A stretch of 64,000 bases of DNA from Escarpia spicata (lineage: Eukaryota > Annelida > Polychaeta > Sabellida > Siboglinidae). How positions within the stretch are numbered: the stretch's first letter is position 1; each line of letters opens with the position of its first letter. Under the pieces are notes generated by a model. That model was not told the DNA's origin. It did not search any database and worked only from the letters and a program-made list of their open reading frames with translations. The translations under genes were made by a program, and so were the position numbers. Below are positions 1-10,929 of the stretch, piece after piece. The stretch lies in NCBI GenBank assembly GCA_963995525.1, contig OZ023205.1, forward strand, positions 55,016,501 through 55,080,500. Reading direction: 5' to 3'.

Positions 1-744
1 CGACCCGTAAGCTATCACCTTTAATCTAAGCCCATTCCCAATGTTCTAACATGATATTAAATTTGTTCAAACATGATATTTGTTGAAGTGCCTACTTTGT
101 TTACTACATGTACCTACACAAATATAATTTGTTTTAACATGTTATAAAAAATAGGTGGTATAATAGCAAAGATTACACCAAATTACATACAAATCAATAT
201 ATATACACGGTGGAACTATCAACATTACTAAATACGCGTACTTACCATGTGCTCACCAGAACAACATCGACTTACAGTGTTAACAACACTCACTGTCACT
301 GTCAACACTGACGACAGTCATCTGATTTCATTCAGTGGCAGTGTCCCAGCGCCTGACACTTTTTCGGCGGTGTTGATAATTCCATTGATCGTTGTTGCTA
401 TTGAACTCCATTAGTCTGACACTGATACATCACTTCACTGAATGGTGACTGTTACCTCAAATACGTAACGCATTATCCTGTCTGTTTACATGGGCGCCAC
501 AACGCCGTTAACACATCGACGCCAGACGGCGCCGCGCACATAAAAATCAATGGCCGCTCCATTGTTAATGCGTACAGTGACTATGCTTAGTATATAATTG
601 CTTTGCTACAAACCATATTCACTCACCACGTGTGACGTGTAAACATGGCGCGTAATCGTCATAACTTACATTTATTATCGCCCGTTTAAGAATAACAAAA
701 TGGCGAACAATGGTTTCACGTAATTCACGTTTCTTCCTATTCAT
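1..744. other. non-coding stretch, no gene seen
   Basis: No reading frame here has a recognisable domain or paired splice signals. The sequence is AT-rich with many CRE-like or GC-containing short motifs (for example gacgtc-type palindromes further on). It may be intergenic or an intron of a gene lying outside the window. Confidence 0.5.
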
Positions 745-1570
745 TATATCAAAAATAGATAAGCGAGCGAAAATGAACAACTCAGAACACGTCCAAAACA
801 TGAAATTCTACGGTCGCTTGCACCCTCACGGCTCGTCCTGTCGTGACGATCTTGGTATCAATTAAAAGGATGCACTTGTTGTTATTCTAGCGTCATCTAG
901 ATTTCCCGGTAACCGTTCAAAGAACACCGATAAATTGATCTACAATCACGCCGTTTTCGTTGTTCTGTACTGTTCCGAACGATGTTGGCGGCGGGTACTC
1001 AGTACAGTAATCTTCCGATTGCGGCGCTGTTTTCCTCATTTGCATAGGTTCAGACATGCGCACTTCACCATTTCTTGATTTCATGTAATAACCTTCATCG
1101 CAGCGAAACCGATATATATATTACGTTGGCGTGACGTCACAATAACGTACGCCTCCCAACGGGTAAAAATTCGTTGCGTTGGTTGGTTGATATATGTGAA
1201 TGTGACGTCACGCCTACTTCGCGTATGTCATTTTAGCAGCTGTTTGAAAGTGGGTGGAGCTTATATCATGAAATCAGATAGTGGTGCCTCAATCGATGGA
1301 TTAGTGAACTTTGTCGACGAAACAACATCGTTCGCAGTGTCTAAGACACCGGAACGGACCCGGTTGTAGGTCCGTTTTTAGTTAATTTTAGGAATGATTA
1401 GCAGGAAACTATGTATATGTTTGAATAGTAGAAAGCTTAAACTTTCAAACGACATCAATATTGTTAGGATCCGACGAACCGTAATGGTACTAGCGATCGT
1501 TAAAAAGGCGTTTTGGGAACGTGTTTGACAGTTGTTCATTTTTTGCTCGCTTATCTATTTTTGATTATAT
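745..1570. repeat. imperfect inverted repeat pair (arms 745-835 and 1,471-1,570)
   Basis: The left arm contains a block reading tcaaaaatagataagcgagc followed by a weaker match. The right arm, read on the minus strand, gives the same block and then a similar run ending in an acgg(c/t)tcgtc motif. The arms are about 90-100 bp with mismatches and are separated by about 640 bp. This fits a degenerate non-autonomous DNA transposon or two opposed copies of one repeat. No target-site duplication is visible. Confidence 0.55.
1128..1214. promoter_or_regulatory. paired CRE-type palindromes in inverted orientation
   Basis: GGCGTGACGTCACA at 1,128-1,141 and its exact reverse complement TGTGACGTCACGCC at 1,201-1,214 each contain the full CREB/ATF palindrome TGACGTCA. 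The spacing is 59 bp. Whether they regulate anything is not shown, because no transcript start is recognisable nearby. They could equally be short arms of an old inverted-repeat element. Confidence 0.3.
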
Positions 1571-1810
1571 TGAGATCAGTGATACGAACACGTGCAATTT
1601 GACGCCACACCAAAACAACAGCGTTGATTGGTCAAAGAGTAAATTGATCGCTCGGCAATGTTTGGAATATCGCTTTTGTTTCGATTCTCGACGGTTTGCC
1701 ATCGAGCAGTTTTTCCATTGAGCGATTTGTCGCCGTAGGTGTACTAGGCTCTCGCAATTCCAATTAGACCGATTTTTATTTTGCCGGTTGTCGTCTAGGT
1801 TTGCTGTTGC

Positions 1811-2535
1811 CGTCGACATGTGTGCTATAGCCTATGCCCTTAAAGACTGTCTGATAACTAGGTCGTGACGTCACACGGCGAGTTATCTCTCAGCGCCATT
1901 TTCTATCAATTAACATTTTAAACATCGACGTTTGCATTTTTTTAAACATGTCAAACAATGTACACAGTTTTTTCGCTTGAACTTGTTCTTCATGGATATT
2001 TGTTAACGTCAAAATTGTAAAGACATTTTTGTGCAATGTTGTGTTGGTACGAAGCCAACATTTAACGTTACCTTGCCAAAGTTTCTTGACGAAACGGCGA
2101 GCTGAAAGCGTTGCAGAAGCGCTCGGCCGTATCGATTCAGTGCGCGAACATTACAGGGCGCCGAAAACCAGGGGGTGGCTTGCCTGGTTAGTACAGACAG
2201 AAGATGGAGAGGCAAAACCCCTCCTCCACCTTTACTTCTAATGGACAAACGTATCTACTCAAACCCATCTGCATCATTATTCTATACCTGCCAACTGTTC
2301 TTGCATATCCGGGAGTCTCCTTAATTTTAGGCGTATATCCTGGTCGCCCGGAAAACTAGCAAATCTTCAACAGCATCCCCCCCCCGTTTTCGAGACAGCG
2401 CGACACCACGGGAAACGTGCTGAATCGCTGATGAATTTCCCGAAATTCAAAAACGTTTGCAGGCTGATAGCATTCAGAATCCTGGTAAGAATATCACACG
2501 CATAAAAAGGCGACATCGAAGAAAACGATTCGTCA
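1811..2535 (+). repeat. dispersed repeat R1a (matches 30,975-31,650 and 32,066-32,115)
   Basis: From cgtcgaca onward this stretch aligns with few gaps to the sequence following the Mutator-like transposase fragment at 30,975. The match includes the ctgataactagg, gtgacgtcacacggcg and ccgggag motifs, and continues to gcgacatcgaa. Since the second copy is contiguous with transposase-like coding sequence, R1 is most simply the 3' part of that Mutator-like element, and this is a solo 3' fragment. No protein in it is recognised. Confidence 0.7.
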
Positions 2536-2539
2536 ACCT

Positions 2540-2865
2540 ACACTTCTGGCGGCGAGGTCTGTGCATGATGAATCTGGCAACACGCAGCAGCGCTGGATTT
2601 GCAACTGAAAACCCTTGGGCAGTGATTCGCATTGTACCAAATAATACATACAATAACATTGTAGTTCTTGTTCAGTGTTTTAATTAGTTTTTTAATTAGT
2701 TTTAATAAATAATTTTAAATCTTATTGTCATGCACAGTTAATGTACATAGGCAAATGATAGAGTGAATCGACAACGATCGAGCGATAATGTTACCATATT
2801 GATATTATCATACCAATGTTTACCAACCTTTTATTGAACGTTCTTCAGGATAGTTCGTTTTCAAA
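2540..2865. other. non-coding stretch, nothing recognised
   Basis: AT-rich sequence with only short random reading frames, no repeat shared with the rest of the window that I could see, and no splice pair. Confidence 0.4.
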
Positions 2866-3030
2866 TCATTTTTCATATCCAAGATGTATTTAATTTACCT
2901 GGTAGAGGCTTTTGTCAACGTATCACGTCGACTTCGTCATTCAGCGTCATCGATACTGATGCAGTCGACGTGATACGTTGACGTAAGCCTCTACCAGGTA
3001 AATTAAATACATCTTGGATATGAAAAATGA
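2866..3030. repeat. hairpin element with about 65-bp arms
   Basis: The left arm (2,866-2,932) and right arm (2,963-3,030) are near-perfect reverse complements, including tacctggtagaggct against agcctctaccaggta, around a loop of about 30 bp that itself holds cgtcat-type motifs. A few mismatches lie close to the loop. This is a foldback (MITE-like) structure. I see no clear target-site duplication. Confidence 0.85.
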
Positions 3031-3246
3031 ACGTTTCTGATTTTATAAACTTTTGTGTGAGGGGAATGGGAGCTAGACTAGATAAAAGATATCGGATATT
3101 GACATTCCCTTACATTATTTTATAGCAGGCTTCGAGGTTTTGTTAGTAAAATGTATAATAATTTACTACAATAGTTTTGTTAAACAACTAACAAAGAACA
3201 TGATTGACAGATTGCGCAGTATGCCAATTATGTTTATTCTTTTTAA

Positions 3247-3282
3247 TATATATATATATATATACATACATACATATATAAC
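3247..3282. repeat. TA/TACA microsatellite
   Basis: A short run of TA followed by TACA units. It lies immediately left of the point where homology between duplicated segments 1 and 3 begins. Confidence 0.8.
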
Positions 3283-4630
3283 ATTTCTTTGTTATTTATT
3301 TAACAAAATAATGCTAGTCAATTATTATATATTTTATTAACAAATCCTCGAAGTCTTCTGTAAGATAATATAAAAACAAGTTTTGCTACCTGACAATAGA
3401 GGGGATCCACACAGACACGAGTAACATGTTGGTGTTGCCGCATACAATGCAAATATGGATTAGAGATGAACCTGAACGACAGTTGCCCAGGCGCAATGTC
3501 CAGTGTGTTTGTCGATTTTTACACGGTCAACGTTGAAGAACACACACTGGCTGTAGGAGGCCCAGTGTAAGACTGTCGTATCTTTCCAATTGTCGGACAT
3601 TCTGGTCACCTCAGTCTGTGCCTTCGGAGAGTGCTTTCTACAGCCAGAGAGATCGTGATAACCCAGCGGTCCACGTTGCGACTAGGTTTTTTCTAAGAAA
3701 ACGTTGGCACAATGGAAGTTCACAAAAGGTCATCGAATGCCACGCCTTGACTTAAAAAGCCACCGACCACCCGACCTGTAGCACCAGTAATATAGATTGT
3801 CACTCAAAGTTCGGACTGTTTAGTCCCAACAGATGTTTCCGTACAGATCCTTAATGTCAGTCAAGGCGCACTCCATTATCTCTCGAGATAGGCGGAAGTC
3901 AATGTAGCCAACGAGCACAGTTCCGTTGCGCCTGCTGTATTTGCTCTAGCTACGCCAACGCTGTGTCAACCGACACACATTTTTACTACCGTCGCCGTAT
4001 CTGCTGCAGGTGTGGGCGCTCGTGACCGCCCACTTCACTCAATCACAGTACATATCTCCGCTCGGTTCTCTTGTGGACTTTCTACCTAGGCTGCCAGACC
4101 AACCAGGAATCTAGTTCTTTGTCGACCTCTCGTCTTCGTTTCCCTCAGTCTGTTCTGTTGTCATTAGATGCTCCAGTTTTCTCTTTGGAACTACTACAGA
4201 CAATGAGTATCTGACACAGTAGATGTAATGAAATTACAATATTTCGTAGGGCGTACTACTGGCCTATATGCAATGACGTTATGGCATGATTCTGTTGTCA
4301 CGTGAGATTATGTCAGTTTACAGAGTCGAAATACTGTGGCAGATGTAGTGGTGCAAAGCCTACATGACCGCTGCAGATATACACACAACATCAATATAGA
4401 CTCTCAGTAATAAAACCGGTGTTGTTTTAGATCGACACGCTCGTCCCCGTCCCCGTTGACCACAGCGGCGACTTTGTACCTGGCTGTGTTATCGCAACCA
4501 TCGACATACACCCGCCGACGTTACGCGCATTCCAAGTAACAAGTTGGGCAAGTTCGTTTCTGTCAGCGTTCGTACGTGCATGCGTGCGTTGGCGCGTGCT
4601 TTGAATCTGTGCTGGTTAGGACGCCCAAAC

Positions 4631-6656
4631 ATGGCTAAGTATAACTGCTGTAGCGTCGCCGGGTGTCGGCGTCTGTTGATTGTCATGTCGTTCGTTATGG
4701 TCGGCGTGTTCCTCGGCGTGATGCTCAACCACTACGGCGTCATCTTTGAACACATCGAGGTGGATCTTCACATCGACGATGCCTTAAACGACGTCCGTGA
4801 TTCGAGGAGATCGTACAACAATGATACCGCCTACGTCGTACCCAACATCGTCCACTACATCTGGTTCGGCAAGGATAAGAAGATGACGTTCATCCACTAC
4901 ATCAGCCTCCTCAGCGCACACACGAATCATCGTCCGGACACCATCTTTCTACACTGCGACCATCTGCCGACGGGCGAGTGGTGGCAGCGACTCTGGCGGC
5001 GAGTTCCGCTCAAATTGGTGCACAGAGAAGCACCACGCGTCATACACAACCAGACGCTGATGCACATGTACCACCGGGCGGACGTCGCCAAGCTACAGGT
5101 AGGTAACTAGACTCTAATGTGGAGCGCATTAGTACAATGGCTATAGCTTCGGACTCTCGAAAGAGCGAACCCGGTGTCGAATCCTATGCTGCTGCGGTGC
5201 CACTCCACTTTCCCTCAGCTGTATAAATGAGTACCTGGCTATAGACAGCGGTGGATAGTTGTGTACGAATAGTCTTCGCGCAGTAATTGCAGCGTGGCTT
5301 GATGCTTACCAGATAAGTCGAGATGGTGTTCGATTGAACAGGTCGACCAGGGAGTGAAGCGTAAAGCGCATTGAGCAGTCCTGAGGACTGGATACTGCGC
5401 TATAGGCTTTACTCTTAATTGTATTTTCAAGATTGTATATGTCGCCAGCAATATATAGGCAACTAGACTCTAATGACATTCACAACATAGTGAATATCGC
5501 CAAGCAGTAGGTAGGCAACTAGACTCTATTTGATGTGTAGCACAGTCCACGAGGTAGATGGCCCCAAGCTACATGTAGACGACTAACTTCTAATTCACAT
5601 GTGCCATATAGAGATGTATAGATGCCGCCAAGCTAAAACTAGGAAACAAAGTTAGGAAACAAAACTACGATGCGCAGAGAGTTTGGCGGCGAGTTCCGCT
5701 CAAACCGGTGCACATAGAAGCACCACGTCAGACACAACTAGACGCTGAAGCTAAACATTGTGTCACTTGTTTATGGATTGCAGTTGGTTTTATGTCATTT
5801 TTATCTTGGTCGTGTTGGAGATCCTGTACATTGTATATCAAGGGAGTACCCCATGATAAGACATTATACCAAGTTTTACATAGACTCCATTATTGCGTTG
5901 TTTTTTAGTTTTACTCCTGCCTTCAGTGACATTGCCTAGTTACATAAATGTGTTTGTGCGTGTGCCGTGTGTAAGCGCGTGCGTGCGTGTTTTTGTGTGC
6001 GTGTTTGTTCTCGCCCGTATGTGTGTGTGCGTGTGTGCGCGCGTTTTGTGTGGTGTGTGCTCGCGCTCGTCTGTGTGCGTGATTATGAGCGCGCATGTTT
6101 TAAGCACGAAACGTACTTGATCCGATTTCTCAACCAAATAGCATCACCTCTATATTTCTAACAGATTCTCATGGAATACGGAGGCATCTACCTCGACTAT
6201 GACGTCATCGTGCTGCGTTCGTTGGATCCCCTGCGCAAATATGACGTCACACTAGGCAAGGAGAAACCGCCAGAGTTCATCGCCGGGATCATCGTGGCGA
6301 GGCGGAACGCGCTGTTCCTGCGTCTGTGGTACAACTCGTACCGGAACAACTACCGAATGCTCGACTGGGACTACAACTGTGCCCGGGTAACGTACCAACT
6401 CTACCTGAAGCGACCGGAACTGGTGCACGTCGAGCCGTACCGATTGACGACACCCGATTGGCAAGACCGGCGGAAGTTGTGGAACGAGGTTATTGCGTGG
6501 CGAGACCTCTACGTCATCCACGCCATGCTACATGCGGACAGGACCGAGTACACGCCGGAGAATGTCCGGCAACTCAACAGCACGTTCGGCGAAGTGGTTC
6601 GGTACATCTACTACGGCTCTCCGAAAATACTGCAATCTCAATCTTCAAGAAAGTGA
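4631..6656 (+). CDS. DXD-type glycosyltransferase, type II membrane protein (copy 1, two exons: 4631-5098, 6165-6656)
   Basis: The predicted protein has 319 residues. A short cytoplasmic tail (1-14) is followed by a membrane segment at about 15-32 and a lumenal domain. VPNIVHYIWFG (70-80) is the N-terminal signature of the Gly_transf_sug / OCH1-A4GALT-like fold, and exon 2 gives ILMEYGGIYLDYDV with the metal- and sugar-nucleotide-binding DXD at D167/D169. NQT and NST sequons fit Golgi lumen topology. Exon 1 ends in cag|gtaggt and exon 2 starts after ctaacag|att, phase 0. I chose the ATG at 4631 (aacATGg context) because copy 3 is in frame only from there; an upstream in-frame ATG at 4578 is not conserved. 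The family transfers a hexose or HexNAc to glycans or glycolipids; the exact acceptor cannot be read from sequence. The 1.07 kb intron holds a SINE and exon-derived fragments. Confidence 0.85.
5086..5660 (+). repeat. degenerate tandem repeats of the exon 1/intron junction
   Basis: The junction text gccaagctacag|gtaggtaactagactctaat recurs in degenerate form near 5,445-5,475, 5,500-5,530, 5,565-5,595 and 5,628-5,645, each with ccaagc- or gccagc-like and actaga/actaac-like parts. The SINE is inserted between the first and second units. Similar units follow exon 1 in copy 3. Several would resemble weak splice donors. Confidence 0.55.
5119..5425 (+). mobile_element. tRNA-headed SINE in glycosyltransferase intron
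   Basis: The 5' part (5,119-5,184) looks tRNA-derived. A weak A-box-like stretch around atggctatagc is followed by a B-box-like gtgtcgaatcc. The body follows, containing gtgttcgattgaacagg, a run matching the satellite monomer in reverse complement, and a 3' end with tgcgctatagg. The body between about 5,318 and 5,400 is the reverse complement of the 96-bp satellite unit at 37,738-48,199. A related copy with a shortened head is in the copy 3 intron and a head-only remnant is in copy 2. The tRNA isotype was not determined. Confidence 0.7.
5681..5752 (+). pseudogene. intronic fragment of glycosyltransferase exon 1
   Basis: About 70 bp closely match the end part of exon 1 (about 4,996-5,062), starting at ggcggcgagttccgctcaaa and running to gacgctgaagc, with several substitutions and two missing bases. 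The flanking sequence is not exon-like. It is a partial exon duplication stranded in the intron. It is absent from the corresponding intron position in copy 3 as far as I can see. Confidence 0.75.
5951..6105 (+). repeat. GT-rich microsatellite, interrupted
   Basis: Imperfect tgtgcg/tgtgtg/gtgcgc runs just upstream of exon 2. The equivalent place in copy 3 (58,883-59,040) has a much longer pure (GT)n, so the tract has expanded or been interrupted since the duplication. Confidence 0.85.
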
Positions 6657-6779
6657 AGTTGTTTTTATTATGTACAGTAGTCAAATATGCTTTAAGAGTA
6701 TGTATGCATAGTATCGTATAGTCGTATTTATACCGAATACATTTAATTACGTTTTTCAGTATTCAAGGATTTTACTTTT

Positions 6780-6785
6780 AATAAA
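6780..6785 (+). terminator. polyadenylation signal AATAAA for glycosyltransferase copy 1
   Basis: AATAAA lies about 125 bp after the TGA stop at 6,654-6,656, a normal 3' UTR distance. A GT-containing downstream stretch follows (ggtcagtgtc). Confidence 0.55.
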
Positions 6786-6789
6786 GAAG

Positions 6790-7098
6790 GTCAGTGTCAA
6801 AAATGGCAAATGCTGAGGCGTTAACAAGATCATGTGTATGAGTGATTAAGCCCAAGCGACATATCGGCCTGTCACTCGCTAGGGGGCGCCAATCGTAAAT
6901 CGGGAAGTCGAACACCACGCATAATTATCCGATTTACCAACCGAAAAGCCAATTCAAACGCCCTGAGGATAGACAAGAAACTAAGAGATACGTACATGTA
7001 CATAAGCGAACATTTAATGCAAGCAGAGCTGGCCAAAGCTGCCCGACTACTGCGCAAGAAAAATTAACTTCAGTCCACATGGACGAAAAACTACAACG
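6790..7098. other. intergenic stretch, nothing recognised
   Basis: No domain-bearing frame or repeat shared elsewhere in the window was seen between the glycosyltransferase 3' end and the foldback element. Confidence 0.4.
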
Positions 7099-7514
7099 TG
7101 GGCACTTGTGTAGAATCCGGACCCACCTCGAGTTCGCCGTTATAACTTGAGTTTTGCCTCACTTTAATACCTCAGTGCGTTAGTTCCATTATTCAACATT
7201 ATCAAAGGCATATTTACGTTTAAAAATATTGCTTTTGAGGCGTAAATAGCGCCCCTGTTTGCATCAACATACGCCGCTTTATCGTTCATTTTATGAGCGC
7301 GATGCCGTAACGCACGGCAGCAGTGGTGCAGACTAGCGCAGACCGGGTCGCTATTTGGGCTTCAAAATTGCGCTATGACTTAATATTTTCGTAATATAAA
7401 TATGTCTGGGATGATGTCGAATGATGGAACTATCGCTGTGAGGTATCAACATTAGGCAAAACTCTAGTTATAACGACGAAATTGAGGTGGGTCCCGATTC
7501 TACACCAGTGCCCC
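7099..7514. mobile_element. foldback MITE, TIR about 105 bp, extending inward
   Basis: The left end tgggcacttgtgtagaatc and the reverse complement of the right end (ggggcactggtgtagaatc) match for about 105 bp, including gttataact(t/a)gagttttgcct. A weaker inverted match carries on to the centre (aaatagcgcccc against aaatagcgaccc). The total length is about 416 bp with no coding capacity. No unambiguous target duplication is visible, so the superfamily is not assigned. Confidence 0.8.
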
Positions 7515-7840
7515 AAAATGTTTATAAGACTAAACGGCCCACCAGACAGTGTAAAAACACACCCTGTAAAATGCCTGAAAGACTTCCAACACCTGGGCCT
7601 TGGTTTGTTGCTGGCGCGAGATGTCTAAACATTGGCAATGTTGTTGTTATTATTGTGCAAACGCCGTCTAACTATTAGACGCTGCATATTTTGTTTTGCT
7701 TTGTTATTGTGGACACACTCATTGTATTGTACGTGGGCTGTATGGTATTTTCTATGTTACTCATTCGTTGTTTATCTAGGCTATCTAGTTATCAGCAATA
7801 GTTGGTGCTTAAACGTCTCAAATGGCTAAAAACATGATAA
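7515..7840. other. unassigned, possibly LINE-A 5' untranslated region
   Basis: It lies between the MITE and the first recognisable LINE coding sequence. No domain was identified. Confidence 0.35.
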
Positions 7841-10085
7841 AAAACAAACTCGTGCCTAGTTTGTGAGGAAGTGATAAATAATCATTTTGTAAAGTGTGGA
7901 CTTTGTGAGTCTACCTTTCATAAGACTTGTACCAATATAACACAATATCAGTATATGTTCTCACAAAAAAAGAAAAAAATTACCGATGTTCATCCTGCTG
8001 TGAAGTTTCCCATTTGACGATATGAGCGATGATGAACTTATTTTTGTGAACTCACCAATTGAACAAGATTACACAAAATTCTTATTCCCAATTTGATTTT
8101 GTTTCTCTAGTTATACTGATTATAATAGTTTCGACTTTGAAACTGATAAAGATCCAAATAAAAACTTTTGCAACAACGTAACAATTTTATTATCACATTG
8201 ATTAATATTTCAATGATAATATATGTAAGCTTAATGCCTTGTCATTCATTCATTTTAATGCCAGAAGTGTTAAGAAAAACATTCTGAAAATTAATGATTA
8301 TCTGCAAGACTTACATATGAAATTTGATACCATCGCTGTATCTGAAACATGGGCTGAACTGGATGTTATATATGATTTGAATCTGATTGGCTACAGTGCT
8401 TATCATGTAACTAGAGAATCCCACAAGGGCGGTGGTGTAGCATTATATATACGAAATTAATTATCGTGCAGACTACTTGAAACAAAATCCATAAATGTCG
8501 AACACACTTTAGAATGTGTTACAGTATAACTTGCCATAGAGAACCATGCTAATGTTATTATCAATTGTACATACAGAACACCTGATTCAAATTTACATAA
8601 TTAAATTTTGTGAAAAAATAGAACATATGTTTAGTGACGTAAAAGCACAGAAAACGTGTGGTGACTTAAATATTAGCAGTACTAAACACTTTCTTGATTT
8701 GACGTATATACTAGGTCTTTACCCTCTAATTGATAAGCCAACCAGAATCACCGACATTTCAGTTACTCTGATAGACAACATATTCACAAATGAATTGCGA
8801 CAAAATCTCGCCTGTGGTATTCTGTATGGTGACATCAGAGACCATCTGCTAATATTTACAGTATGTGAGTATCAAATAAGTAAAAATACGAAAATGAATA
8901 CTCAGTACGCTAGAGTAATAAATAAAGATATCCTAACTTAACTTTCACGTGAACTAAGTCAACAATCATACGATGATATTTAGAACTTACATGGTGTAAA
9001 TCAGGCGCATGATCTATTTTAAAAGAAATTAATCGATTTGTTCAGCAAGCATTGCCCTGTAGATTTTTTTCAAGAGAAAGTGACATTGATAAGAAGCTTT
9101 GGTTCTCTAAAGGTTTGAAATGTTCTTATGCTTTACAAAGCATTTGTTATATCTCGCTCACATGAAGGTGAACTACAGTACAAACACTATAAAAATTAAT
9201 TAACATATATATTAAGGTTTATTAAAAAAGCATATTACAGCACAATGTTGGAAAAACAAAAAATAATGTAAATAGCAGCTGGAAAATTATAAATAGGGTA
9301 CTCAACAAACAACTCAGTACTCTAAAATATCCTGCTTATTTTATGAAACAAAGAGATATGTGAAAAGAAGGAAATTGCAAATGGATTTAATAAATTTTTA
9401 TATAAGTTGGACCCAATCTTGCAAAACAAGTTAATCTTCCTAAAATTATGTTGATATATTTGCTTGTTTGGGAAATTAACATGATAAACATATTTTTCCA
9501 AGTCCTGTTTATGACAAAGACATTTTTAGAAACGTTCAAAATTGTAAGGCTAAAATGTCAACAGATTGTAATGATTTAAACATGAGCATGATTAAGAACA
9601 TTATTGCTCATACTGTAAAACCGTTGAATTACACATGCAATGTTTCTTTTATCACGGGAATATTTCCTAATCAAATGAAAACAGCAAAAGTTATTCCCAT
9701 ATTTAAGTCTGGTGATAGGGGTGTATTTACAAATTACACACATATTTCTTTGTTTCCCCAGTTCTCAAACAAATACTGCAGAAATTATACAGTGGCAGTT
9801 TCGATAGTTTTCTAAGTAAATATAATACATACTCAGTCCTAGTCAACATGGATTTAGATCAAGCATATCAACATCATATGCCTTAATAGAATTGGTTGAA
9901 GACATTACTAATTCTCATGATAATAATAAATATGCCATTGACATATTTCTTGACCTTAAGAAAGCATTTGATACGGTTAACCATAATATATAGGCAAACA
10001 TATTTGTTATATATTCGTAGTGTTGCACACAAATTGGTTATGAGTTACTTGAAAAACAGAAGTAATTTTTTTCATGATGATATAG
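7841..10085 (+). pseudogene. LINE-A, 5' part: PHD-like finger, APE endonuclease and start of reverse transcriptase, decayed
   Basis: About 7,846-8,002 encodes a C4HC3 PHD-type finger (SCLVCEEV, KCGLCESTFHKTC, YRCSSC, with a frameshift before the last pair), as in ORF1 or the N-terminus of CR1/L2/jockey-group elements. 8,239-8,460 gives endonuclease motifs FNARSV, AVSETW and GGGVALYIR. 8,656-8,941 continues with CGDLNIS, GLYPLIDKPTRI and TLIDNIFTN. 9,555-9,815 has reverse transcriptase text (TAKVIPIFKSGD), and about 9,945-9,990 reads FLDLKKAFDTVNHN. Frameshifts and stops are frequent. The element is broken near 10,085 by the long-TIR transposon; its 3' part resumes at about 15,300. The clade beyond CR1/L2/jockey-like is not settled. 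Confidence 0.8.
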
Positions 10086-10929
10086 GCCATGGGCCAGATA
10101 TGCCCCTCGTGCACCCCCCCACAACTCTACCAACCCATGTTTTTTTAAGCTTTGGGGTCCCTTGAAAATGATTTCAAGTGGTAACAGTGAAAAAGTTGGG
10201 TCTCACTACCCATTTCCAACCTATCTTGGATGGTACCCTGAAATATCGTATTTGTTGTCAATGTCGCGTGGTATTTAATCACCCACATCACAATCGTCAT
10301 TGTATAGTCATATGTGTCTCAATATGTACTTATGATATGTCGAATTTAAGGTTTTCATCTGCTGATCATTATAATATAATATAATATAATATCGATATAT
10401 ATTTACTGTTATGGCGTATGCCGTAATTAGCATAGAATAACTATACGCCATTCTCACTCGTGACCGCATAGATGACATCATTATGTTTGTCAAATAGATC
10501 AATTTCCCTTGATCCCATGGCCTCTTTAAGATAGTGTCGCGGATCAAGAGGCGTAACGCAGGTAATTTTTAATGATTACACACTGTACTTAATCAGCAAT
10601 GGATTGTTTAAAATGTAATGAAGAAGTGACTATAATATTGTTGTTTTATAAGTCATTTACGTTCGTTCTGCACTATCTAGGTACTATTGCAGCTGGAGTA
10701 CTAGTTTTCTTACATGTTTCATCATGGTATATGGGGATCACAAGGTTGTATCCCATATTATATTATTTAAGTCTCAATTACAGCTTTTACGAATACCTCA
10801 GGTCAACTTCACAACTATCGATAAGTTAAAATTTTATTTAAGTTGGATAACGATAAATTATAAGCTTTGTTACTTACCCCAATTTGACCTGCTGATATTA
10901 CATACCTACCTTTGTTTGTATTTACCATT

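Larger units (their letters stand above)
3283..6690 (+). repeat. segmental duplication copy 1 (glycosyltransferase locus)
   Basis: Collinear homology with 54,671-59,710 begins at an acatttctttgttattt block in both copies and covers the upstream region, both exons and parts of the intron. Exons are more alike than introns. In copy 3 the homology stops just after the stop codon, whereas copy 1 continues into its own 3' end. The lectin gene that follows copies 2 and 3 is absent after copy 1, so the duplication units differ in extent. Confidence 0.85.

Noticed and set aside
4544..4630. Longer N-terminus for the glycosyltransferase starting at 4,544 or 4,578
   Set aside because: 4,544 is TTG, and the frame upstream of the 4,631 ATG is not kept in copy 3. 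The shorter form has the better start context and a normal short cytoplasmic tail.
5119..5184. Functional tRNA gene
   Set aside because: Only A- and B-box-like parts are present, no full cloverleaf can be drawn, and the stretch is joined to the SINE body. It is a SINE head.
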